Source of the DNA: Closterium sp. Naga37s-1
Lineage: Eukaryota > Streptophyta > Zygnematophyceae > Desmidiales > Closteriaceae
Assembly (NCBI GenBank): GCA_947471745.1
Contig: CANJKZ010001028.1
Coordinates: 1,024,501 to 1,088,500, forward strand
Reading direction: 5' to 3'
DNA: 64,000 nt
Shown here: positions 45,201 to 54,289 of the stretch, piece after piece
How positions within the stretch are numbered: the first letter of the stretch is position 1
Layout: every line of letters starts with the position of its first letter
Translations under genes and position numbers: made by a program
Notes under the pieces: model-generated
The model's database searches: none
What the model saw: the letters and a program-made list of their open reading frames with translations, nothing else
Told to the model about the DNA's origin: nothing

Positions 45201-48200
45201 AGAGAGAAGCCCTGGGAAGACCCAAGGCGGTGCCATAAGTGTGGGGAAAAAGGGCATATACGGAAGGACTGCACAGTGGGCATTGTATGCGACACCTGTG
45301 GCGTGGAGGGGCACTTCAGGCGAGATTGCCCCAAGGCTCCCACCTGCACCAACTGCGGCAAGAAGGGACACACGAGAGAAAGGTGTTACAGCCGAGGAGA
45401 GAGGGAGAAAGGGAAGTCCACAAGGGAGCTGCAGCTGGAAAAGGAGCTGGCGAAATTAAAGGCACAGATGGAGAAGACTCAGGTCAGTGAGGATCCAGAG
45501 AAAGCGTTGCTAGCCTGGGAAGAAGACGAAGAGGAATCAGATGAAGAGGAACCGGAGTATGGTACGATGGCATTGCAACCTAGACCTCGGGAAGAGTTGG
45601 GGCTGAGGAGCAAAGGGGTAGACGGCAGAACCAACGACAAGACCTACGAGAGGAGAGGCCCTAAGATACAACAGAGTGGAGATGAGAAGCGGACAGCACG
45701 GCGACGGCCTGAGGAGAGGATGGTGTGTCAGCCTACAGCGTTGGTAGCCGAACCGGGGGCTGTGGCAGTAAGAGGCATACGGGTGGATAATGCGGTGGTG
45801 GACACTGGGGCGCAGAGTGTGCTGATTGGGAAGAATCTGGGGGAGCAACTGAAGGCTCAAGGGGACTTGGAGCAGTGCAGTGAGGGCAGTGCAGCCTGAG
45901 AAGCAGGAAGAAGGCAGGAGCGGCATCATCACATACACCAGGAGAAAGAAGAGGCAGACAGGCGGCACTGGGGCAGGCAAGCAGGCATGAGAGGTTGAGG
46001 GTGAGAGAAGAGGTGGAAGGTACCTGTCAGGAAGAAAAAGGGGAATATGAGAAGGGGGAAGAGAAGAACAATCAGAAGAGCAGACGGAGGGGAGCTACTT
46101 CACGACACTTGCCCGCACATGCCTTGCCCGCACATACTCGGCCTCGCCTTCCCTGCTCCCCCGTGCCTCTGCCTGCGTCTCCTCGCCCCTCCCTGCGCCC
46201 TATCGCCTCCTCGCCCCTCCCTGCGCCCTATCGCCTCCTTGCCCCCATCCACCCCCGACATGCCCCCCACGTGCATGGAAGGGCAGAGGGGCAAGTGGGA
46301 CATGGGGTCGTTCTCGCTCATGCTGGGGGTGTTGCTGCTGCCCTCAACTTGCTCCCACATGCGTTGCTCCCACTCCCCCGCCTCTCGCCTCACCCTGCCC
46401 CATCGTCCCCATGCATCCCTCCCACCCCTCACATGTGTTCCCACATGGCATGGCAGAGGGGCAAGTGGGATGTGAGGTCGTTTTCACTCATGCCGGGGGT
46501 GTTCCTGCTGCAGCAGCCCGACGACTTCGCATGTGTGCTGCTCATCCAAGACGCCTGCTACGTGCACATGACAGGTGGGTGGTGCCATGTGACGTGGCAC
46601 ATGACGGGTGTGCGGTGCCACGTGGCACATGACAGGTGGGTGGGTGCCACGTGGCACATGACAGGTGCGTGGGTGCCACGTGACGTGGCACATGACGGGT
46701 GGGTGGGTGCCACGTGGCACGTGACAGGTGGGTACCAGCCACATGGCACACAACAGGTGCGCCGTCACTCGTGCACATTACAGGTGCATGCATGGTGGTG
46801 CACATTACAGGTGCATGCATGGTGGTTCACATTACAGGTGCATGCATGGTGGTTCACATTACAGGTGCATGCATGGTGGTGCACATTACAGGTGCATGCA
46901 TGGTGGTGCACATTACAGGTGCATGCATGGTGGTTCACATTACAGGTGCATGCATGGTGGTTCACATTACAGGTGCATGCATGGTGGTTCACATTACAGG
47001 TGCATGCATGGTGGTTCACATTACAGGTGCATGCATGGTGGTTCACTTTACAGGTGCATGCATGGTGGTTCCCGGCCAATGAAGCACCTCTAGCGCTTAT
47101 CATCACCATCATACCCACTGTCTCACCATCATACCCACTGTCTCACCATCATACCCACTGTCTCACCACCCCCTCCCGCAGGCTCGTCGCGCCTGCATGT
47201 GCCAGCTGCGGGCAAGGCAAGGCAAGGTATGTGGTGGGCGGACGAGAGCGGGCGTGCTTTGAGTTCCACTCCATCAGCAACACCCGCACTCCCCTTTCCC
47301 CCCAAATCCCCCACCCCACCTCCTGCTCCCAGGCCCATCGCGCCTGCACACAGCATCAGCGGGCATGTGGTACTCAGACGGGGGCGTGTGCGACTTCACT
47401 CCATCACCATCTCCCGTGCCCCACTCTCCCATTCCCACCCCCTGCCTCCCCACCCACCCACCCTCCCTTCCCCAGGCCCATCGCGCCTGCAAACAGCATC
47501 AGCGGGCATGTGGTACTCAGACAAGAGTTTGCCTTTACTTTCCCGCTCCCCTGCTCCCCTCCCCTTCCCACCCCTCTCCCCCAGGCCCATCATGCCTGCA
47601 CTGCACGCGCCATCAGCAGGCATGTGGTATTCAGACGAGGGCGTGCGCGACTTCACTCACTCTACCAGGCCACTCCCTCTCGCCCTCCACCTTTTCCTCT
47701 CAGGCTGTCTCGCCTGCACGTGCCACGAGCAGGCATGTGGTATTTGGACGAGGGTGAGCGCTACTCCACTCTTTCACCACCCTCTGCACTGCACTCTCCC
47801 CCACTTCTCTCCCCACCTCTCAGGCCCATCGCCCCGCCATACCTCATCAGCGGGCATGTGGTACGCAGACGAGGGTGTGCACTCAAGCGCATCAGCACGT
47901 CCAGCCACCTCTGCTCTGAGCTCTCCCATCCGTCCCCCACCCCGCTCGCCCCTTCCCCTTTCCACTCCCCCAGGCCCATCGCGCCTGCACGCGCCAATGG
48001 CGGGCATGTGGTATTCGGACGAGGGCGTGCGCGACTTCAAGCGCATCAGCACCTCCAACGACCTCTGCTCGCTCTTCCCCGACGCCCTCGCCGACCACCA
48101 GGACCGCTCCTGGCGCTCCCTCTCGCCCCGCGAGGCGCGCGCTGCCACGCACAGAGAGGCCACTGTTGGGAGGGATGTGGTGCGGTTGAGTGGGGTGGAG

Positions 48201-51200
48201 CAGGAGGAGGAAGGGGGAGTGGGGGGAGTGGATGGGCGGAAGGGGGGTGCGGGAGGGGGGAGGAAGGGGAGTGGGGTGGGGAAGGAGAGGTATGGTGGGA
48301 GGGTGGAGCGGAAGGAGGAGGAGGAGGAGGGGGATTGGAGGGACAGCGGTCGGGTTGGGTACTCAGCTGATGAGGGGGAGGAGGGGGAGGAGAGGGGGAC
48401 CCACATGGACAAGAGGCGACGCCTCCTGTCCGCATCCCAGCAAAAACCCGCCAAACCTCACAACCCTGTCCCTTCCCACCCTAAAAAAACCGCCTCTTCA
48501 GCCACCCAATCAACACCAGCGACACCCCAGCAGCAGCAGCAGCAGCAACAGCAGGCAGCAGCACCCGTGGTCTTATCAGGATTCGAGAACCAGGCCGTGG
48601 GGTTCACAGACGAGTTTGACGAGGAGTTGCACGACATGACGGACATCAAGCGCCGGGAGAACCGCGTGTACGGCCGCTTCGAGAGCGCCCATGCGGTTGC
48701 GCGCTACCTCAACCTCAGTGACGCTGCCAGTAGGGCGCGGATGGCCAAGGGGCCGAAAGGGGGGCGCGTGGAGAAGGTGGGGTATGTGCCGCGACATAAC
48801 ACGTACATGGGGGATTTCGGCGAGGCCGTGGTGCCTCTCATGCAGGCCGCTGGTGAGTGCAGGCCGCTGGTGATTGCAGGCCGCCGCCCCTGCAACCCCC
48901 CTTCCCCATTCCTTCCCCCGCCCCTGCAACCCCCCTTCCCCATTCCTTCCCCTGCCCCTGCAATCCTCCTCGCTCCTTTCCTCCACCAACCCTCCCCACT
49001 CCCCCATCCACCCATCCTTCCCCCTCAGTGCACCTGGTGCGCGCGCCCCCGTCGGACCCATCCAAGGACACGAGGGGGGAGGGGCGCGTGGTGTTCTTTC
49101 CGGGGGAGCACGAGGTGCGCAGCGCGTGGACGGCTGACATGGCGCACATCCTCTTCGGCCCCAAGGCTCAGCTGCTGCTGGGGCACTCGCCCGGCCTCGA
49201 GGTGAGAGACAGGAGGTGAGGGGCAGGAGGTGAAAGGTGGGTGGGGCAGAAGGTGAGTGAGAGTGACGGTTCAAAGTGTGTGAGGGGAGGGAACAGGTGA
49301 GGGACAGGGGCTGACAAGCACAAAAACCACCCCTCCATGCACGTATGATTTCACATCACCCTCCTCCCCACGAACTGCCTCCGCACACTCTCCCGCCACT
49401 GCCCTTGTCTGCAACCCCATTCCATTCCCTTAATCCTTTTCCTGCCTCGCCCCTCCACCTCCCATCCCCGCCCCTCTTCTTTCCAACCCCATTCTCCAAG
49501 AGCGTGTTCCCCCTGCTTGCCCCGAAACCAAATCAGTAGTAGAAGCTCAGCGGTTCCATGATAGATTGGATTGGTCCCTCAGCAACCCCCCTCCGCTCCG
49601 CTCCCACCAAACCCGCCTGTACCCAGTCACGCCACTGCCCTTCCTTCCTCTCCCGCTCCCACCCTTTCCCTCCGCACTGCTGTGCCTTCCCCCCCCCCCC
49701 CCTTCTCCATGCCCTGCTCGCCCCTTCTCCATGCCCTGCTCGCCCCTGCCGCCCCCTCCGCTCCCCTGCTCGCCCCACCTCTCTGTCCGCCAGGTGTGTT
49801 TCCGCAACGTGCTCTTCCCACTGAATCGCCTGCACACGCCGCAGGCAGCGGACACGCTGAGGCAGTGGGCGCTGCTGGGCGCAGGGGGGCGCGGCAAGGG
49901 CAAGGGCGGCAAGGCGCGTCAGTCGGGTGTGGTGCGCGTGAAAGTGCTGCGCACCAGCCGCAGCCTGCCGCCCGTGCCAGCCACGCCTGGATCCCAGGTT
50001 GGTGGAGTGGAGAGGGGTGGCGGGGAGAGGGGTGGCGGGAGATAGGTGGGGGAAGAGGGGTGTGAGGAGAAGGGAGGAGAGGGGTGAGGGGAGAATGGGG
50101 GAGAGGGGTGTGGGGAGAATGGGGGAGAGGGGTGTGGGGAGAATGGGGGAGAGGGGTGTGAGGAGAATGGGGGAGAGGGGTGTGGGGAGAATGGGGGAGA
50201 GGGGTGTGGGGAGAATGCCGGAGAGGGGTGGCAGTTTGTGGGAGCAGCAGGTTCGTCATGTCGCATTGGTGCATGTCGCATTGGTGCATGTGCGATGCAA
50301 CGGTGGGGGGAAGACAGCAGGTGAGGAAAAGCAGCAGGTGCGGTGTGGTGTGGGAGAGAAAGCGAGTTTGTGTGGCGCAAGGAAGGAGAGGCCAACCTGC
50401 ATGTTTCCTCACCCCACGGCCCCATGCTCTGCCACTCCCTCCGGTCGCCGCCCTTGCACACCCCTCTTGTGCACACCCCTCTTGTGCACCCAACCCCTTT
50501 GTGCACGGGGTGTCAGGCGCTGCCTGCCCTCCCCCACCCTCTCTCCCCCTCCTCTTCCTGCCTGCTCCTCCGCGACCTCCCCAGGTCTCCTCTGCCCCAC
50601 AGCGCATGAGGTGGCAGGTGATGGTGCCGGAGCGAGGTAGGATGCAGTCGGCACTGCACATCAATCGTCCCACACTCCTGTTGTGTTCTCCTCCCATCCA
50701 TGTCGTCGCGTGACTCAATCTCAGGTGCCTGGTGTCAACAGGCATGGCGCCACATGCTGTTGGAGCCACGAGCGGATTAGTCTGCATACCCACCCATCCC
50801 ATGCTCCCGCTATGTTCTCCTCCCATCCCTCTCTCGGTGCCCCTCGCCCCGCAGTGCATGCGCTGGCAGGTGATGGTGCTGGAGCGGAAGCAGGGTTAGT
50901 CTGCACGTCCCCTCACCCCATGCTCCTGCCGAGTTTTCCTCGTCCCATCTGTGTCTCCCTGCGACTCAATCCAGGTGCCATGAGCCCCTCGGTGCATGCG
51001 CTGGCAGCTGGCGCTGCTGGACCGGGAGCAACGGTGCTCTCCCCTCCATGCCCCTCGCCTCACCAATGCCCCCCTGTCCGCCTCCCATCTCCTGTCCCGC
51101 CCAGGTGCCCCCCGCCCCGCGGCGCATGAGGTGGCAGGTGACGGTGCTGGAGCGCGAGAGGGGGCGGTCGGTGATGAACGGGCAGGAGGTGGCGCGCGTG

Positions 51201-52086
51201 GCACATGCTCTCTTCCCCGAGATGCCTCTGCTTATCGCCCGGGTCGGCAAGGCCTCTGCCTCTGACCATGCACTGCTGCTCAAGGTGGGGTGGGGGGTAA
51301 GAGGGAGAGGGGCATGGGAAGGGTGTGGTGTGAGGAGCTTTGCAAGGAGGCCCCTTGGACCACGCGCTGCTGCTGGAGGTGGTGCTTTTGGGGGGCGGTT
51401 GTGGTCACTGGCAGAGGATTGAAAGGAGAAGGAGAGGTTGGGAAATGTGCTGGGAAAAGGAGTAGGAGAGTGGGCACGGGAGGTGGGGGCCTGGGTCAGT
51501 ACCCATGTGTTTCACGTGAGGCTCTTGCGGGACCTGAAGCAGCACACCGCCAGGCTGCATTTGACCTCCGTCCCACCTTTTTGCGCCTCCTCCATCTGCA
51601 ACCACATGATTCGAGCAGCCTGTCTGTACACCAACTCCAACCCCCACTCTCCCTTTCCCCCATCCCCCCCCCTCTCTCGCCCTCCCCTCTCCCCCTTTCC
51701 CATCCCTTTCTTAGAACACCCTGGTGCTGATATCCCTGCACGGCACGCCACTCACCACGGCACTCTTCATGCCGCGGGGCTCCGTGGTGGTGGAGCTGTT
51801 CCCCTACAAGTTCCTCAGCACGCTCTACAAGAAGCTCGCCATGCGCTCCGGCGTGCACTACCTCGCCTGGCGCAACATACACGACATCAGCGCTTTCTTC
51901 CGAAACTCCTGCATGAAGGATGGGGGGTTCACGCACCTGCCCGAGGAGCAGTGCTGGAATATTCACGAGTGTGTGGCGTGCGCGCGTGATCAGAGCATTA
52001 CGAGGGTAGATCGGAGGGAGTTCAAGGAGGTTATGGCCAATGCGAGAATGCTTGTCAGAACGCTTGTTTACAATAATACAGTGTAG
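42248..52086 (+). CDS. GT61-family (DUF563) glycosyltransferase, membrane-anchored, eight exons
   Basis: Exons 42248-42828, 43211-43412, 46457-46574, 47974-48852, 49029-49201, 49794-49997, 51105-51284 and 51715-52086 all have GT donors and AG acceptors. Their phases agree, giving a 902-residue protein. One membrane segment (about 129-152, VAVVAVLLLLLNLSTIYLFF) after a 128-residue N-terminus suggests a type II Golgi protein. Family signs are FGEAVVPLMQ in exon 4, VCFRNVLFPL in exon 6, RWQVTVLERERGRSVMN in exon 7, and LHGTPLTTALFMPRGSVVVE (His788-Gly789) with a CxxCxRDQ end in exon 8. These resemble plant GT61 and EOGT/POMGNT2-type enzymes, which transfer a sugar from a nucleotide donor to glycan or protein. 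The exact donor and acceptor are unknown. Residues about 365-470 are low-complexity (acidic, glycine-rich, polyglutamine). Introns carry iterated copies of exon edges. The gene appears intact. Confidence 0.85.
42838..42972 (+). repeat. GT61 intron 1: decamer array (catgagctgg), about 12 units
   Basis: Units catgagctgg, with variants cgtgcactgg and catgcgctgg, run from just after the exon 1 donor. The first variant overlaps the donor-proximal sequence (ggcgtgcactgg). Confidence 0.88.
43035..43210 (+). repeat. GT61 intron 1: duplicated exon 2 acceptor region
   Basis: The segment catggtgcctctcccaccca and the acceptor-plus-exon start cccagcacgcatgcaggggg near 43089-43110 recur as the real acceptor cccag/cacgcacgcaggggg at 43206-43225. 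One decoy acceptor copy therefore precedes exon 2. Confidence 0.75.
43398..43512 (+). repeat. GT61 exon 2 end and donor: 23-bp unit repeated five times
   Basis: The unit ttcctgctctccctcgtacg plus tcc starts at 43398, 43421, 43444, 43467 and 43490. The first copy spans the last 15 bases of exon 2 and the donor gtacgt at 43413. Each copy keeps gtacgt. Confidence 0.92.
43530..45990 (+). mobile_element. Gag-protease retroelement fragment inside GT61 intron 2
   Basis: It carries a gag with three zinc knuckles and the start of a protease on the same strand as the gene. No integrase, RT or defined LTR was found. Boundaries are approximate because no target duplication was seen. The gag type resembles LTR elements of the Ty3 class more than the copia gags here. 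Confidence 0.65.
43883..45899 (+). pseudogene. Gag-Pro polyprotein of the intron 2 retroelement, frameshifted and truncated
   Basis: The first frame (ATG at 44090 is a likely start) ends near 44854. It includes the capsid start KIEIPDRFSGAPGEEPTLKN and IEFFRGLGRTLKGEAL. A shift near 44787 leads to the second frame, with ITDRFLDTLREQFPGHSAER, SLLAYYNRLLELAE and a coiled-coil-like basic stretch. Three CCHC knuckles follow: CHKCGEKGHIRKDC, CDTCGVEGHFRRDC and CTNCGKKGHTRERC (about 45232-45390). An acidic spacer comes next. The protease motif VVDTGAQSVLIG is at about 45793-45830, and the frame ends at 45899. A 36-bp direct duplication (gggacagaggtatcccgcta and onward) lies at 44133-44206. Confidence 0.82.
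46160..46456 (+). repeat. GT61 intron 2: repeated pyrimidine units and decoy exon 3 start
   Basis: The unit ctcgcccctccctgcgccct with tatcgcct repeats at about 46181-46240. At 46274-46345 the segment ggcagaggggcaagtgggac and what follows (tggggtcgttctcgctcatg) is a diverged copy of the real exon 3 start (ggcag/aggggcaagtggg at 46452). Confidence 0.75.
46562..46777 (+). repeat. GT61 exon 3 donor: degenerate donor-derived units
   Basis: The real exon 3 end is gtgcacatgacag/gtgggt at 46574. Downstream, tggcacatgacaggtgggtg and close variants (acgggtg, acaggtgcg) recur about six times before the 27-bp array begins. Confidence 0.82.
46778..47080 (+). repeat. GT61 intron 3: 27-bp tandem array, 11 units
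   Basis: The unit is acaggtgcatgcatggtggt plus tcacatt (or gcacatt). Eleven units are counted, the tenth and eleventh slightly changed. Each keeps cacattacaggtg, a diverged copy of the exon 3 end cacatgacaggtg. Each also carries catgcatg, the core of the plant RY motif bound by B3-domain regulators. Any regulatory role is only inference. Confidence 0.92.
47098..47165 (+). repeat. GT61 intron 3: 20-bp unit, about 3.5 copies
   Basis: The unit catcatacccactgtctcac repeats between 47100 and 47165. Confidence 0.85.
47165..48060 (+). repeat. GT61 exon 4 acceptor: seven iterated copies of acceptor plus exon start
   Basis: Polypyrimidine tract, cag and gcccatcgcgcctgca followed by a gcatgtggtattcagacgag-type segment recur. 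Acceptor AGs end at 47181, 47332, 47475, 47584, 47703, 47823 and 47973, with spacing 109-151 bp. Only the last copy continues into the long exon 4. The earlier ones fade into the next polypyrimidine tract after 50-90 bp. Confidence 0.9.
48838..49028 (+). repeat. GT61 exon 4 donor duplication and intron 4 repeats
   Basis: gcaggccgctg/gtgagt at the exon end is followed at once by gcaggccgctggtgatt and gcaggccgcc, a 17-bp unit in about three copies. The unit cccctgcaacccccttcccc plus attccttcc then repeats about three times to 48975. Confidence 0.8.
50025..50235 (+). repeat. GT61 intron 6: 24-bp unit (agaatgggggagaggggtgt), about 6 copies
   Basis: Units of agaatgggggagaggggtgt plus gggg start near 50091 and continue to 50228. 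A shorter gagaggggtggcgg repeat precedes them at 50010-50045. Confidence 0.88.
50575..51150 (+). repeat. GT61 exon 7 acceptor: four iterated copies
   Basis: The exon 7 start (ccag/gtgcc, then gcgcatgaggtggcaggtga cggtgctggagcg) is at 51105. Earlier copies begin near 50585 (gtctcctctgccccacagcg onward), 50854 (tgcatgcgctggcaggtgat) and 50974 (gtgccatgagcccctcggtg). Each sits behind a pyrimidine tract and AG. Confidence 0.85.
51348..51385 (+). repeat. GT61 intron 7: decoy copy of the exon 7 end
   Basis: ggaccacgcgctgctgctgg followed by aggtgg resembles the real end gaccatgcactgctgctcaa/ggtggg at about 51264-51290. Confidence 0.6.
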
Positions 52087-53099
52087 GCTTGACATTTTCA
52101 GAGCATTGCTAAATTTGGGTATATCAGGGGGCAAGTCTAAGTGCTAATATGGATGTATCAATGTTCACTCAAGTAGGTGTTTTTTTTTTATGGATGAAGC
52201 AATCTAACTGTTCAATATCCAGCTAAAACTCACTCAACCGTCTACTGAAAAGCGTGTGGACCAGGCCCTCAGATATCGGGCTTTTTACCCTGATTTGACT
52301 GATTTTCAGCCTTTTTTTCTGTACCAACCCTGAACTTTCAGCCTTTTTTATTTTGTAACCCTGAAATTTCAGCCTTTTTTTTATGGAAGGGGACTGATTT
52401 TTCAGCCTTCATCGAACGTGTACACTGAATGCAGATTCCGCGTCCTTCCTGTAAAACACCCGAGATCATCGGGACTAGGGCTGATTTTATCAGTGTAAAT
52501 CACCCTGATACTTTGATTATCAGGGTGGTTTTTGGTAGTCACACTAATGCCTTAGGGTAATTTTTTTGGGAGCTAGATTTTTCCTGATATGCCAGAGTTT
52601 ACGATTAAGGCACACTGATGCCTCAGGGTTGCCGTTCCTCTTAGCGAGTTTTACCCAGAAGCGAGTACCAACCTCCCCCCCCCCCCCCCCCCCCCCCTCC
52701 TCCCCTAACCCCCCTACCCCGTAACCCGGGATTCCCAAATGCCAACTGTCGAAATTGAAAAATTTGGCACGACATTACATGTGCTGGCACGAAGTGGGCC
52801 ACCATTGGCCAGAAATACAGTTTCTTGTAGACATCGCCAATGTATCAACTCGGTCATGTTGTCTGACATGCCAAGTTGACTGGTTGACCGCTGAAAGTCG
52901 GCGTCCTCTAGCCCACTGGGCACCACGTTCTTTGCACAACTGTGGGTGGCTCAACTGCTTCATTTGCCAACACGATAGGAAACGAGTGCGATTGGGATTG
53001 GGGGCACCAGCTCGGTTGTGGTGTGGTCTCGGCTTGGTCACGAGAGACCTCTCTCTCAATTGCGCTTTCCAACTGAGCCTGCCGTTTTGCCAGATACAC
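52087..53099. other. Intergenic region between GT61 and the hAT fragment
   Basis: No gene is supported. 52270-52420 holds three to four imperfect repeats of ttcagcctttttt next to ccctga. Further ccctgat/atcaggg motifs lie at 52480-52640. A C-run of about 22-24 bases lies at 52674-52697. The ccctga motifs resemble those at 36840-36990 beside the other hAT-like gene. Confidence 0.6.
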
Positions 53100-54124
53100 A
53101 CCCGCAGCCATGGGGCTACACTGGACGATGATGGAGGAGAAGCTGCTGACGAACCACCTAATGACGCCCCATCGCGGACAGGCCTTGATTTTCTCCGAGG
53201 GCTGCATCAGAACCCTCCGCCTGTCTGCACTACAGGCCCGTCATCGTGCGGCGGCGAAAAATTCCCTCCTTCTCGTCCAGCTGGTTCCTCTGCCATTGAG
53301 CTCGACAGTGCTCCCGCCACAGTCATCCTAACAGAGGTTGACGAGACTTCGTCTGCTGCCTCTAAGAAGAAACGGCGATTTGCGCAAGCATATCTCCCGT
53401 TCGGCACACCCCTTGCGAAGCCGACTCCACCTCCGGCCCCCGTCCAAGCTCCCTCGCGTGTGTCTCGTGAACTCACCCGCGCCGAAAAGGCGGAGGAGAA
53501 ATTCTGGAAGGCGCAGTAGCTGTACATCACGCAGTGGCTACCGAAGTTTGAGTGGCTGCTGCTTGATAAAAATGAGGAAGGGTTGCTGATCTTGCGATGC
53601 AGCATATGTGTGGAGCACGGGAAAGACGACGCTAAGTTTGGTCGGAACAGAACTGGGGGACGTGATCTGCAGCTCGGCTCAATGCGATGTCACGAGCTGA
53701 GCGTCCGCCACGACGACGCTATGAAGAGGCAGCGGACCCTCATGGCGGAGATTGAGAAGCAGAAGTGGATAGACGATTTCGCCAACGCCGACAAAGAGGG
53801 TGCGCGGCTCACTCGCCTCATGCGGAGCGTGGAGTTCATCTGTGACCACGACGCTCCAATCGCCATGTTCCCGAAGCTCGTGGGTTTCTTGGCCGAAGAA
53901 GGTGTTGCAGACATCCCGCTGCAGTCTTACGGGGTTTACATTACGCAGAAAGTCTATCATTGCTTTTGTTTTTATGATATGAACGAAATTATTTTACTAT
54001 GGCGAACATACATGTTTGATACTGACCCGCTTCGTGTGGCAAGTACGGCTTCAACGAGATGGCAGGGGCTATGGCGAAGTACCAGCGATCGCAGCAGCTG
54101 CAGCATCTACCCGCTTCACCGTTC
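53100..54124 (+). pseudogene. hAT-transposase-like gene fragment, interrupted by element Z
   Basis: Exon 1 is collinear with exon 1 of the 37032-40218 gene: TGLDFLRG, RCSICVEHGKDDAKFG, CHELSVRH, LMRSVEFICDHDAPIAMFPK and LQSYGVYIT. A tag at 53517-53519 interrupts it. A donor after about 53945 and an acceptor near 54038 lead to a short exon 2 (YGFNEMAGAMAKYQRSQQLQ), equivalent to YGFQQMVHSI in the other gene. It is cut at 54124 by the LTR of Z. The core and dimerisation parts lie beyond Z, outside the window. Confidence 0.83.
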
Positions 54125-54256
54125 TGTCATAATGTTATAGTGCTTACATTTGTGTAGGCTATAGTGGGGTAGCCCATAAGGGGTACAACCCAATTAGGGT
54201 TAGTACTTGTACCCAACTTTTTCATAGTTCATCCATTCTCGTTCATTCTTCTGATA
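54125..54256 (+). repeat. 5' LTR of element Z, 132 bp
   Basis: It begins tgtcataa and ends ttctgata, so the last tgaca has mutated. It is the same length as the LTR at 4703-4834 and very similar to it. The primer site follows directly. Confidence 0.9.
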
Positions 54257-54268
54257 TGGTTTCAGAGC
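54257..54268 (+). other. Primer-binding site of element Z
   Basis: tggtttcagagc differs by one base from tggtatcagagc, the complement of the initiator-Met tRNA 3' end. Confidence 0.85.
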
Positions 54269-54289
54269 AGTTCCTTCGCTAGGACCGTT

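Noticed and set aside
46778-47080. Regular 27-bp repeats that might suggest a CRISPR array
   Set aside because: Units are strictly head to tail with no spacers, in a eukaryotic intron, with no cas genes.
45995-48370. A 791-codon open frame
   Set aside because: It runs through the repeat arrays and decoy splice sites of GT61 introns. Only the short exon 3 segment in it (46457-46574) fits the gene model.
52674-52697. Long C-run as a functional site
   Set aside because: Similar runs occur at 2771, 20626 and 24721 in unrelated contexts. It looks like simple homopolymer growth.
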